From Amycolatopsis orientalis DSM 43388 (GTDB lineage Bacteria; Actinomycetota; Actinomycetes; Mycobacteriales; Pseudonocardiaceae): 64,000 nt of DNA. Made by a program: the position numbers and the translations under genes. The stretch is from the NCBI RefSeq assembly GCF_000411975.1, contig NZ_ASXG01000079.1, forward strand, positions 62,001-126,000, written 5' to 3'. Under the pieces are notes generated by a model. It searched no databases, was not told the origin of the DNA, and saw nothing but the letters and a program-made list of their open reading frames with translations. Positions 26,773-36,008 of this stretch are shown piece by piece (position 1 is the stretch's first letter; every line of letters starts with the position of its first letter).

Positions 26773-27600
26773 TCAGGCCGAGACCCGCGGCCCGGTTTCG
26801 TCGTGCCGGAGGGCCCACCGGCCGGGCTCGGCCTCGACCAGGCGAGACCGGATCCCGGCGTCGGAGAATTCGCGCTCCAGATCAGCGAAATTCTCGCTGT
26901 AGATGGACCAGCCCTCGTGGTGGACCGCGACGACCCGGCCGGCGTCGAGCAGCGCGGCGACGTCGGCGGCCCGCGCTGAGGTGAGAGTCAGCGCCCGCCC
27001 CGCGTTCTTGCTCGGCACCCGCGCGGCCCCGGCATGCAATACCGCGATGTCGATGCGGGGAAACGCGGCCGCGATCGCCGTGACCGGCCCGATGCCCGCG
27101 TTGTCGCCGCTGACGTACACGGTGGGCAGCCCGGCGGATTCGAGGACGAAACCGTGGACCTCGGTGTTGATGTTGCCGGCGTCGTCGCGCTCGCCGTCGA
27201 GGGGCCCGTGCTGCGCCGGAACCGCATGCACTCGGATCTCCGTGCCGTCGTGGCTCATCCGGTGCACAGCGAAATCGCCGAGCCCGATCGCCGGAGCCCC
27301 GAGGCGTTCGGCGCTCTGCCCGCCGGTGACGATCAGCGGGCAGTTCCGGGCGAACACCCGGCCCTCCCGGTCGAAGTTGTCCCAGTGGAGGTCGTGGCTG
27401 AGCAGGACCGCGTCCACGGTCCCCAGCGCGGCGGGCGAAACCGCCGGGCCCTCGGTCTTGCGGTAGGCGCCGTAGTCGCCGGGCGGATCGAACGTCGGGT
27501 CGGTCAGGAACCGGAGCCCGCCGTAGTCGATCACCGCGGTGGGCCCTCCGACGGCGCCGATCGCGAAACGGTGCCGATCCGAACTGATGTGGTCGCTCAT
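26773..27600 (-). CDS. UlaG-like metallo-beta-lactamase-fold hydrolase
   Basis: 275 residues. FLTDPTFDPPGDY and LLSHDLHWDNFD (the SHDxHWDN variant of the metal motif), then VPAQHGP, VSGDNAG and HHEGWSIYSENF fit the L-ascorbate-6-phosphate-lactonase-like branch of the superfamily. Real substrates of this branch are varied and unknown here. It starts 5 bases from a 26-bp operator shared with the divergent TetR gene, so it is very likely the regulated partner. It converges on the AMP ligase gene. Confidence 0.83.
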   Translation of the reverse strand: MSDHISSDRHRFAIGAVGGPTAVIDYGGLRFLTDPTFDPPGDYGAYRKTEGPAVSPAALGTVDAVLLSHDLHWDNFDREGRVFARNCPLIVTGGQSAERLGAPAIGLGDFAVHRMSHDGTEIRVHAVPAQHGPLDGERDDAGNINTEVHGFVLESAGLPTVYVSGDNAGIGPVTAIAAAFPRIDIAVLHAGAARVPSKNAGRALTLTSARAADVAALLDAGRVVAVHHEGWSIYSENFADLEREFSDAGIRSRLVEAEPGRWALRHDETGPRVSA

Positions 27601-27605
27601 GCCGC

Positions 27606-27631
27606 CACCATACCTAGAGGTAGGTATGGTG
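27606..27631. promoter_or_regulatory. 26-bp TetR operator
   Basis: Perfect inverted repeat with 11-base arms, CACCATACCTA and TAGGTATGGTG, around GAGG. It covers the TetR ATG (27626) and its ribosome site and ends 5 bases from the divergent hydrolase start, so binding would block both genes. Confidence 0.8.
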
Positions 27632-28207
27632 TCTCGCGTGAGCGACAGCCGGACGAAACTGATCGAGACGGGCGCGGAGCTGATCTGGCAGTTCGGCTAC
27701 ACCGCGACGAGCCCCCGTCAGGTGATGGCGGCCAGCGGCGTCGGCCAGGGCAGCTTCTACCACCACTTCCCGGCGAAAACCGACCTCGGAGCGGCCGCGA
27801 TCGCCGCGAACGCCAGGGCGATCGTCGAGGCCGCGGAGGCCGCGCTCGCCGGGCCGGAACCCGGTCTGGTCCGAGTGCGCCGGTACCTGCTGGCCGAACG
27901 GGACGCGCTCGCCGGATGCAAGATCGGCGGTCTCGCCTACGACCGCGCGGTGCTCGACGACCCGCGCTTGATCGAGCCCATCGGAGACGCGTTTCGCCAG
28001 GTCGCCGAGCTGCTCGAGTCCGCGCTTCGGGACGCCCAGGAGGCCGGTGCCGTGCGAGCCGACCTTTCAGCGGCGGAGATGGCGACGATGGCGGTCTCGG
28101 TCGTCCAGGGCGGCTACATCGTGGCCCGAGCACGCTCTGACGCGGGCCTGCTTCGGCAGGCCGCTTCGGCCGCGTACGCGTTGCTTGACCCGAATGACGG
28201 CCGTTGA
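27626..28207 (+). CDS. TetR-family regulator
   Basis: 193 residues. The N-terminus TKLIETGAELIWQFGYTATSPRQVMAASGVGQGSFYHHFPAKTDL is a TetR/AcrR helix-turn-helix with the SFYHHF pattern. The C-terminal region (CKIGGLAYDRAVLDDPRLI) resembles regulators with a TetR_C_16/LmrA-type ligand domain. The ATG at 27626 has GAGG 5 bases upstream, inside its own operator; a GTG at 27638 is a possible alternative. It probably represses itself and the divergent metallo-hydrolase. Confidence 0.85.
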   Translation: MVSRVSDSRTKLIETGAELIWQFGYTATSPRQVMAASGVGQGSFYHHFPAKTDLGAAAIAANARAIVEAAEAALAGPEPGLVRVRRYLLAERDALAGCKIGGLAYDRAVLDDPRLIEPIGDAFRQVAELLESALRDAQEAGAVRADLSAAEMATMAVSVVQGGYIVARARSDAGLLRQAASAAYALLDPNDGR

Positions 28208-28232
28208 CGTCGGGCCAACTTCGCGGGGACGG

Positions 28233-29264
28233 TCACGGGCGCGGCCCGGCGAGCGAGCCGCGGATCCTGATCGGCATCGGAAGGTGGTAGATGCTGGGGC
28301 TGAGCTGCCCGCTGATCAGCAGTTCGACGGCGCGGTGGCCGAATTGGTAGTGCGGCAGGGCGACCGAGGTGAGTTGCGGGCGCAGCCACGAGGCGAGTTC
28401 GGAGTCGTCGAAGGAGACCACTGAGACGTCCTCGGGAATCCGCAGTCCGTAGCCCGCCAGCGCCTGGTAGGCGCCGAGCGCGAGCCGGTCGTTGCTGCAG
28501 ATGAGGGCGTTCGGGCGGATGCCTTCGGCGAGGAGCCGGTCGACCGCCTCGAAGCCCTGGTCGGGCACCCACGGACCGCATTCGGCGACTCCCGCCAGCC
28601 GCGCGCCGGCCTGGCGGAACACCGCCTCGATGCCGGCCATCCGCTGGTTCCCGGCGACGACCCCGTCCGGATGGGAGGCGACGCGGTGGTGCCCGCCGAT
28701 CACGTAGACCTCGTCGCGGATTCCGGCGTCGAGCACCGCCAGGCCCGCGGTCCGGCCGGCGTTCACCTCGTCCGGCATGACCGCGGGGAGATCGGCGTTC
28801 GCGGCGGTGCAGTTGACCAGCACGACGTTGGTGTCGCGCAACGCGGCGGGCAATTCGATCTCGTCGGTGCCCATCAGCGCGTAGAGGAACCCGTCGACCT
28901 GCTGGTCTTTCATGCGCTCGATGAGCCGGGTCTCCAGTTCCGGGTCGCGCAGCGTTTCCACGGTGAAGACCAGGTGGTCGCGGGCCAGTGCGGCGTGCAT
29001 CGCGCCCTGGATGACCTCGCCGGCGAACTGCGACGTCGCGATCACGTCGGACACCAGCGCGATGGTGCCGGTGACGTTGGTGCGCAGGCTGCGCGCGGCG
29101 AGGTTGGGCCGGTAGCCGAGGTCCTGGGCGGCGCGCAGGACCCGCTGCTGGGCGTCGGAGGAAATCCGCATGTCGGCGCGTCCGGTGAGGACGAACGACG
29201 CCGTCGTCCGCGACACCCCGGCCCGGCGTGCGACGTCGGCCTGCGTCGGGCGGCGGTTGGCCAT
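28233..29264 (-). CDS. LacI-family repressor of the sugar operon
   Basis: 343 residues. LacI helix-turn-helix at the N-terminus (TQADVARRAGVSRTTASFVL) with the hinge NLAARSLRT, then a periplasmic-binding-protein-like effector domain ending in GLRIPEDVSVVSFDDSELASWLRPQLTSV. It is divergent from a sugar ABC importer and alpha-glucosidase operon, and matching palindromes lie before both, so it should respond to an alpha-glucoside. AGGAG precedes the ATG. Confidence 0.9.
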   Translation of the reverse strand: MANRRPTQADVARRAGVSRTTASFVLTGRADMRISSDAQQRVLRAAQDLGYRPNLAARSLRTNVTGTIALVSDVIATSQFAGEVIQGAMHAALARDHLVFTVETLRDPELETRLIERMKDQQVDGFLYALMGTDEIELPAALRDTNVVLVNCTAANADLPAVMPDEVNAGRTAGLAVLDAGIRDEVYVIGGHHRVASHPDGVVAGNQRMAGIEAVFRQAGARLAGVAECGPWVPDQGFEAVDRLLAEGIRPNALICSNDRLALGAYQALAGYGLRIPEDVSVVSFDDSELASWLRPQLTSVALPHYQFGHRAVELLISGQLSPSIYHLPMPIRIRGSLAGPRP

Positions 29265-29277
29265 GAGGCGGGTCTCC

Positions 29278-29295
29278 TGCTATATCGAGTTAGCT
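29278..29295. promoter_or_regulatory. LacI operator at its own promoter
   Basis: TGCTATATCGAGTTAGCT differs from the operator at 29526-29543 at 4 of 18 positions. It lies 13 bases before the lacI start, suggesting autoregulation. Confidence 0.55.
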
Positions 29296-29388
29296 GATGC
29301 CGGAAAGCGTACTCCTCTCAACTGGCGGGCGCAGCGGAAAATTCAGCGCCGCCCCCGGCTGGCGCACCGGAGCTGTCAGGCGGAAATG

Positions 29389-29412
29389 TTGCCGTAATTC
29401 CTTTAACGGCAA
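29389..29412. repeat. Inverted repeat TTGCCGT / ACGGCAA
   Basis: Perfect 7-base arms with a 10-base AT-rich loop in the lacI-ABC gap. It could be a further regulator site; no partner is known. The rest of the 396-base gap (29265-29660) holds the two LacI operators and a promoter, and no gene. Confidence 0.35.
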
Positions 29413-29489
29413 GGGTTCCTGATCGGCGCTTCCGCCCTTCGGCGACGCTTCGGCGAGTCGCGTGGGGGAAGCTCGCGACGAAGCAAGAC

Positions 29490-29519
29490 TTGACAACGCT
29501 GTGGCGGCGACCACACACT
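29490..29519 (+). promoter_or_regulatory. Candidate promoter of the sugar ABC operon
   Basis: TTGACA at 29490-29495 followed 18 bases later by CACACT (a weak -10), directly upstream of the LacI operator. Placement of the operator just downstream fits repression. Confidence 0.4.
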
Positions 29520-29525
29520 GCTTCG

Positions 29526-29543
29526 TGCTAACACGAGTTAGCA
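29526..29543. promoter_or_regulatory. LacI operator of the sugar ABC operon
   Basis: TGCTAACACGAGTTAGCA, arms TGCTAAC / GTTAGCA around ACGA, 118 bases before the ATPase gene start. Confidence 0.7.
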
Positions 29544-29660
29544 ACCTTGTGGAAACCTCATCGAAGCGCTCCGGCGCTGCACACAACCCGACAACCGGAC
29601 CGGACGGGACCGCCTGTGCGCTGTATCGATCCAGTCCGGCCGGCGGAAGGACGAGAGCAC

Positions 29661-30761
<1,101 letters not shown>

Positions 30762-30874
30762 CCGGCCCGGCCGGGGCGGCGTGTCCCGCCCGCTGCCCCG
30801 GCCGCCCCCACTTGCCCGCCGCCGTCCCTCGATGCGCGTGCGGCGACCGGAATTCTGCGATGAAGGAGAAATCG

Positions 30875-32152
30875 GTGAATCTGAAGGCATATCGGCCGGC
30901 CGCCGGGGCGGTCGCCGCCGCGGCGATGCTCGTGCTCACCGCGTGCGGCTCGGGCGGCTCCGACGACCCCGCCGCCCAGCACCTGTCCGATCGCGGGCCG
31001 ATCACGTACGTCCAGGGCAAGGACAACACCGGCGACGTGAAGAACATGGTCGTCAAGTGGAACGCGGCGCATCCGGACCAGAAGGTCACGCTCAAGGAGC
31101 AGAGCGACAATCCCGACCAGCAGCACGACGATCTGGTGCAGCACTTCAAGGCGCAGGACGCGGGCTACGACGTCTCCAGCGTCGACGTGGTCTGGACTGC
31201 CGAGTTCGCCGCGCAAGGCTGGCTGCAGCCGCTGGAGGGCGCGATGGCGATCGACTCGAAGCCGTTGCTCAAGGAAGCGGTGAAAGCAGCGACCTACCAG
31301 GGCAAGCTCTACGCCGCTCCGCAGACGTCCGACGGCGGAATGCTGTACTACCGCAAGGATTTGGTGCCGAATCCGCCGAAGACCTGGGACGAGCTGGCGG
31401 CGGACTGCGCGGTCGCCAAGGCCCACCGCATGGGCTGCTACGCCGGGCAGTACGCCAAGTACGAGGGGCTGACGGTGAACGCGTCCGAGGCGATCAACGC
31501 GGCGGGCGGCCAGATCGTCAAAGCCGACGGGAAGACGCCCGACGTGGACACCCCGGCGGCCAAGAAGGGGCTGTCCTTCCTCGCCGACGGCTACCAGAAG
31601 GGCGTCATCCCGCAAGAGGCCATCACCTATCAAGAGGAACAGGGCCGCCAGGCCTTCGAAGACGGCAAGCTGCTGTTCCTGCGCAACTGGTCCTATGTGT
31701 ACAACCTCGCTGCGGCCGACGCCTCGTCCACGGTGAAGGGAAAGTTCGCGGTGGCGCCCGAACCCGGGCCGGACGGCACCGGCGCGAGCACGCTCGGCGG
31801 CCACAGCCTCGGGATCAGCGTGTACTCCGCGCACAAGGCCACCGCACTCGACTTCGTCAAGTTCCTCGAGAGCGACCCGATCCAGCGGGAGTACCTGCAG
31901 GTGCAGTCGAACGCCCCGGTCCTGACGGCTCTGTACCGCGACCCGGCGCTGCTGGCCGACCCGAAGCTCGGGTATCTCAAGACCCTCGGCGACAGCCTGG
32001 CGACGGCCAAGAGCCGGCCGGTGACGCCCTTCTACCCCGCGGTGACCAAGGCGATCGAGGAGAACTCGTACGCGGCCATCAAGGGCGACAAGAGCGTGGA
32101 CCAGGCCCTGAAAGACATGCAGGCGGCCATCGCCTCGTCGGTCAACGGCTGA
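30875..32152 (+). CDS. Sugar ABC transporter substrate-binding lipoprotein
   Basis: 425 residues from GTG 30875, chosen because AAGGAG lies 6 bases before it (an ATG 5 codons upstream is weaker). Signal and lipobox AAAAMLVLTAC-GSGG. The mature part is a family 1 solute-binding protein: VKWNAAHPDQKVTLKEQ, VVWTAEFAAQGWLQPLEG, MLYYRKDLVPNPPKTWDEL, GGHSLGISVYSAHK. It captures an alpha-glucoside-type oligosaccharide (inferred from the GH13 gene). Confidence 0.92.
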   Translation: MNLKAYRPAAGAVAAAAMLVLTACGSGGSDDPAAQHLSDRGPITYVQGKDNTGDVKNMVVKWNAAHPDQKVTLKEQSDNPDQQHDDLVQHFKAQDAGYDVSSVDVVWTAEFAAQGWLQPLEGAMAIDSKPLLKEAVKAATYQGKLYAAPQTSDGGMLYYRKDLVPNPPKTWDELAADCAVAKAHRMGCYAGQYAKYEGLTVNASEAINAAGGQIVKADGKTPDVDTPAAKKGLSFLADGYQKGVIPQEAITYQEEQGRQAFEDGKLLFLRNWSYVYNLAAADASSTVKGKFAVAPEPGPDGTGASTLGGHSLGISVYSAHKATALDFVKFLESDPIQREYLQVQSNAPVLTALYRDPALLADPKLGYLKTLGDSLATAKSRPVTPFYPAVTKAIEENSYAAIKGDKSVDQALKDMQAAIASSVNG

Positions 32153-32185
32153 GCCGTGCCCTCCCTTCGCCAGACAGGAACGACG

Positions 32186-33166
32186 ATGACCGCACTCGCT
32201 GAATCACCGGCGGCGCCCCGCGCCGGCCGCCGGAGAATCGCCCCGCGACCGGGGAGGACGGCGATCCTGCTGATCGCCCCTACGCTGCTGACGCTCGCCG
32301 TGGTGATCGGGTACCCGGTCGTCTCGGCCCTGGTGACCTCGTTCCACCAGGACCAGTCGCTGCAGAACGGCTTCTTCACCAAGGGCGGCGGATTCGCCGG
32401 GCTGAGCAACTACACGCACTGGCTGACCCAGACCTGCGGGAAGGCGTCCTGCCCGCCGGGCACCCTCGGCAGCGAGTTCTGGGGCTCGATCGGCGTCACC
32501 GCGTTCTTCACTGTCGCCACCGTCGCGCTGGAGGTGGTCTTCGGGACGCTGATGGCGCTGGTGATGAACCGGTCCTTCCGCGGCCGCGGCCTGCTGCGGG
32601 CCAGCGTCCTGGTCCCGTGGGCGATTCCGACCGCGGTGACCGCGAAGCTGTGGTTTTTCATGTTCGCCTACGACGGCGTCGTCAACCGGCTGCTGGGCAC
32701 GCACATCCTCTGGACCGACGGGGAATGGGCCTCGCGGTTCGCGGTGATCATCGGCGACGTCTGGAAGACCGCGCCGTTCGTCGCGCTGCTGGTGCTGGCC
32801 GGCCTGCAGGTGATCCCGGGCGAGCTCTACGAAGCGGCGCGGGTGGACGGGGCGAGCGCGTGGCAGCGTTTCCGCACGATCACGATGCCGCTGGTGCGCC
32901 CGGCGCTGCTCGTCGCGGTGCTCTTCCGGGTGCTGGACGTGCTGCGGATCTATGACCTGCCGGCGATCCTCACGCACGGCGGGGGCGGTACCGGACACGC
33001 CACCACCACGTTGTCGATCCTGGTCATCCAGCAGATCCAGCAGGGCTACGGCGGTGCCTCGGCACTGTCCACGATCACCTTCCTGCTCATCTTCGGCGTC
33101 GCGTTCGCGCTGGTGAAGCTGTTCAACCTCAACGTGATCCGGACGCAGCAGCAGGCGGTGAAATGA
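32186..33166 (+). CDS. Sugar ABC transporter permease (MalF type)
   Basis: 326 residues with about six membrane helices. The inner-membrane coupling motif ELYEAARVDGASAWQRFRTITMPLVRPAL is the EAA loop of MalF-type permeases. AGGAACGACG precedes the ATG. Its TGA overlaps the next permease start (ATGA). It works with the second permease, the ATPase and the lipoprotein. Confidence 0.92.
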   Translation: MTALAESPAAPRAGRRRIAPRPGRTAILLIAPTLLTLAVVIGYPVVSALVTSFHQDQSLQNGFFTKGGGFAGLSNYTHWLTQTCGKASCPPGTLGSEFWGSIGVTAFFTVATVALEVVFGTLMALVMNRSFRGRGLLRASVLVPWAIPTAVTAKLWFFMFAYDGVVNRLLGTHILWTDGEWASRFAVIIGDVWKTAPFVALLVLAGLQVIPGELYEAARVDGASAWQRFRTITMPLVRPALLVAVLFRVLDVLRIYDLPAILTHGGGGTGHATTTLSILVIQQIQQGYGGASALSTITFLLIFGVAFALVKLFNLNVIRTQQQAVK

Positions 33167-34059
33167 CCATGACGACGGCGACGCACCTCTCCTCGCCGCT
33201 CGCGCGACCGGCGCGCCGGCGACCGCGACGGACATGGCGGAAACTCGGGCTCTACGCGGGGATCGCGGCGATCGCGCTGTGGTGCCTCGGCCCGTTCTAC
33301 TGGATGGTGGTCACCGCCTTCCGGGACGTCGGGTACACCTTCGACACCACGCCGTGGCCCGCCCACGTCAGCTTCGACAATTTCCGCACCGTGTTCGACA
33401 CCTCCCGGGGCAACCACTTCGGGCAGGCGCTGCTCAACAGCATGGTCATCGGGATCGCGGTGACCGTGCTGGCCATGGTGCTCGGCGGCCTGGCCGCGTA
33501 TGCGCTGGCCCGGCTGCACGTCCGCGGCAAGTTCCTGGTCCTCGGCGTCGTGCTCGGCGCTTCGATGTTCCCCGGCGTGGCGCTGGTGACGCCGCTGTTC
33601 CAGCTGTTCACCGGCATCCACTGGCTCGGCACCTACCCGGCGCTGATCCTGCCGGAGATCTCGTTCGCGCTGCCGCTGGCGGTGTGGATCCTGACCAGCT
33701 TCTTCGCCGAGATGCCGTGGGAGCTCGAACAGGCCGCCCGGATCGACGGCTGCACCGCGGCGCAGGCGTTCCGGCTGGTCATCCTGCCGCTCGCGGCGCC
33801 GGCCCTGTTCACGACCGCGATCCTCGTGTTCATCTCGAGCTGGAACGAGTACCTGCTCTCCAGCCTGCTGGCGAACGGGAACCCGGACGTCGCGCCCGTC
33901 ACGGTGGCGATCGCGAACTTCACCGGAACGCTGCCGCACCAGGAGCCCTACACCGCCGTGATGGCCGCCGGTGCGGTGGTGACCATCCCTCTCGTCGCGC
34001 TCGTGCTGGCGTTCCAGCGCCGGATCATCTCCGGCCTGACCGCGGGCGCGATCAAGTGA
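33163..34059 (+). CDS. Sugar ABC transporter permease (MalG type)
   Basis: 298 residues, about six membrane helices. EAA loop ELEQAARIDGCTAAQAFRLVILPLAAPALF, followed by SSWNEYLLSSLLA typical of MalG-type permeases. Start is coupled to the previous stop by ATGA. Confidence 0.92.
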   Translation: MTMTTATHLSSPLARPARRRPRRTWRKLGLYAGIAAIALWCLGPFYWMVVTAFRDVGYTFDTTPWPAHVSFDNFRTVFDTSRGNHFGQALLNSMVIGIAVTVLAMVLGGLAAYALARLHVRGKFLVLGVVLGASMFPGVALVTPLFQLFTGIHWLGTYPALILPEISFALPLAVWILTSFFAEMPWELEQAARIDGCTAAQAFRLVILPLAAPALFTTAILVFISSWNEYLLSSLLANGNPDVAPVTVAIANFTGTLPHQEPYTAVMAAGAVVTIPLVALVLAFQRRIISGLTAGAIK

Positions 34060-34103
34060 CCGGCCCGGCCGAACCTAATCACCGACAGCAAAGGAATTTC
34101 GAC

Positions 34104-35768
34104 GTGACTCCCCAGCAGCCCGCCGCGCAGTGGTGGCGCAGTGCGGTCGTCTATCAGGTCTACGTGCGCAGTTTCGCCGACGGGAACGGCGACGGCATCG
34201 GGGACCTGGCCGGTCTCCGGTCCAAACTGGACTACCTGGCCGACCTGGGCGTGGACGGGATCTGGCTGAACCCGTGCTACCCCTCGCCGCAGGCGGACCA
34301 CGGCTACGACGTCGCCGACTACACCGGCATCGAGCCGGACTACGGCGACCTCGCCGCCTTCGACGCGCTCGTCGCCGACGCCCGGGCGCGCGGCATCAAG
34401 GTCCTGATGGACCTGGTGCCGAACCACTGTTCCGACCAGCACCCGTGGTTCCAGGCCGCGCTGGCGGCCGCTCCCGGTTCGCCGGAGCGGTCGCGGTTCG
34501 TCTTCCGCGACGGCCGCGGCGCCGACGGCGAACTGCCGCCGAACAACTGGCAGTCGATGTTCGGCGGCCCGGCCTGGACGCGGACCACGGACGCGGACGG
34601 CCGCCCCGGGCAGTGGTACCTGCACTTCTTCGACGCCGCGCAGCCCGATTTCAACTGGCGCGATCCCGAGGTGCCGGCGATGTTCGAGAAGGTGCTGCGG
34701 TTCTGGTTCGACCGGGGCGTCGACGGGTTCCGGATCGACGTCGCGCACGGGCTCTACAAGCATCCCGAGCTGCCGGACTGGTCCGGGGGCCACTTCAACG
34801 AACACGGGTTCGACCAGCCGGAGGTCCACGACGTCTACCGCAGCTGGCGGGCGATCGCGGACTCCTACGGCCCGGAGCGCGACATCACCCTGGTCGGCGA
34901 GGTCTGGGTGCCTACCGTGACGGCCTTGGCGGCCTACTTGCGCGCGGACGAGCTGCCGCAGGCGTTCTTCTTCGACCTGCTGCTGCAGAACTGGGACGCG
35001 GGGAACTTCCGGGCGTCGATCGACCGGGCGTTCGCCGAGATCGGCGCGACGGGCGCGACCATCACCTGGACGCTGAGCAACCACGACGTGCACCGCGCGG
35101 TGTCCCGCTACGCCGTCACCCGGCTCGCCGAGGTCCCGGAGGGGATCGACCCGCAAGTGGCCCGGTCGCGGCCGCGCGGAGAGACCGACGTCGCGCGCGG
35201 CGTCCGCCGGGCCCGGGCCGCCGCCCTGCTGCTGCTGGCGCTGCCCGGCGCGCAATTCCTGTACCAGGGCGAGGAAATCGGGCTGCCCGAGGTGCTCGAC
35301 CTGCCCGACGACGCCCGGCAGGACCCGACCTGGCGCCGCTCCGGCCGGGTCGACCCGGGCCGCGACGGCTGCCGGGTGCCGCTGCCCTGGACTTCCGAAC
35401 CCGGCAGCTTCGGCTTCTCCCCGGCGGACGCCACCGCGAAGCCCTGGCTGCCGCAACCGGACTGGTTCGCCGACTACGCCGTGGCAGACCAGCTGGGCGA
35501 CCCGTCGTCCACGCACACGTTGTACCGGGAAGCCCTGCGCGCCCGGAAAGCCCTGTTCGACCCGGGCGACGACGCGATCGTCTGGCTGGACCTCCCGGAC
35601 CGGGCCGACGTGCTCGCCTTTCGCCGCGGCGACGTCGCGTGCGTGGTCGTTTTCGGCGCGGAACCGTTCGCCCCGCCCGCGGAGTGGGGCGCGATCGAGC
35701 TGGCCAGCCGGGAACCGGAAGCCGGGCGACTGCCGGGGGAGACGGCGGCCTGGCTCCGGCGTCCGTGA
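34104..35768 (+). CDS. GH13 alpha-glucosidase
   Basis: 554 residues, cytosolic (no signal peptide). Family GH13 regions: DLVPNH near 104, nucleophile Asp212 in GFRIDVAHG, acid/base Glu266 in LVGEVW, and Asp328 in LSNHDVHR. Overall layout (WWRSAVVYQVYVRSFADGNGDGIGDL, FLYQGEEIGLPEV) matches oligo-1,6- or alpha-1,4-glucosidases (GH13_30-like). It hydrolyses the imported sugar to glucose. GTG start with AAAGGA upstream; last gene of the operon. Confidence 0.93.
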   Translation: MTPQQPAAQWWRSAVVYQVYVRSFADGNGDGIGDLAGLRSKLDYLADLGVDGIWLNPCYPSPQADHGYDVADYTGIEPDYGDLAAFDALVADARARGIKVLMDLVPNHCSDQHPWFQAALAAAPGSPERSRFVFRDGRGADGELPPNNWQSMFGGPAWTRTTDADGRPGQWYLHFFDAAQPDFNWRDPEVPAMFEKVLRFWFDRGVDGFRIDVAHGLYKHPELPDWSGGHFNEHGFDQPEVHDVYRSWRAIADSYGPERDITLVGEVWVPTVTALAAYLRADELPQAFFFDLLLQNWDAGNFRASIDRAFAEIGATGATITWTLSNHDVHRAVSRYAVTRLAEVPEGIDPQVARSRPRGETDVARGVRRARAAALLLLALPGAQFLYQGEEIGLPEVLDLPDDARQDPTWRRSGRVDPGRDGCRVPLPWTSEPGSFGFSPADATAKPWLPQPDWFADYAVADQLGDPSSTHTLYREALRARKALFDPGDDAIVWLDLPDRADVLAFRRGDVACVVVFGAEPFAPPAEWGAIELASREPEAGRLPGETAAWLRRP

Positions 35769-35796
35769 CCGGGTCCGCTCTCGCCGGGTGACTTGA

Positions 35797-35834
35797 GCCT
35801 GCGGTCCTCCGGGTCCGCGCGGAGGACCGCAGGC
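35797..35834. terminator. Operon terminator
   Basis: Perfect 14-bp stem GCCTGCGGTCCTCC / GGAGGACCGCAGGC with a 10-base loop, 29 bases after the glucosidase stop. It may also stop the convergent ABC-F transcript. The remaining bases to 36008 hold no gene. Confidence 0.8.
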
Positions 35835-36008
35835 GCCGTGCCTGGGGTGTCCTCAACGGCCCGACGAGACGGGCGTCGCCGTCGTCCCGAGCGGGTGCGC
35901 GGCGAGCACCCCGAACGTCTTCTCCGGCCCCGTAGCCCGCGTCTCCGGTGCTCAAACGTCCCTTGCCGGCGGCACACTCCGGCGACCTTCTCGCGGCCCC
36001 GTCTCCGC

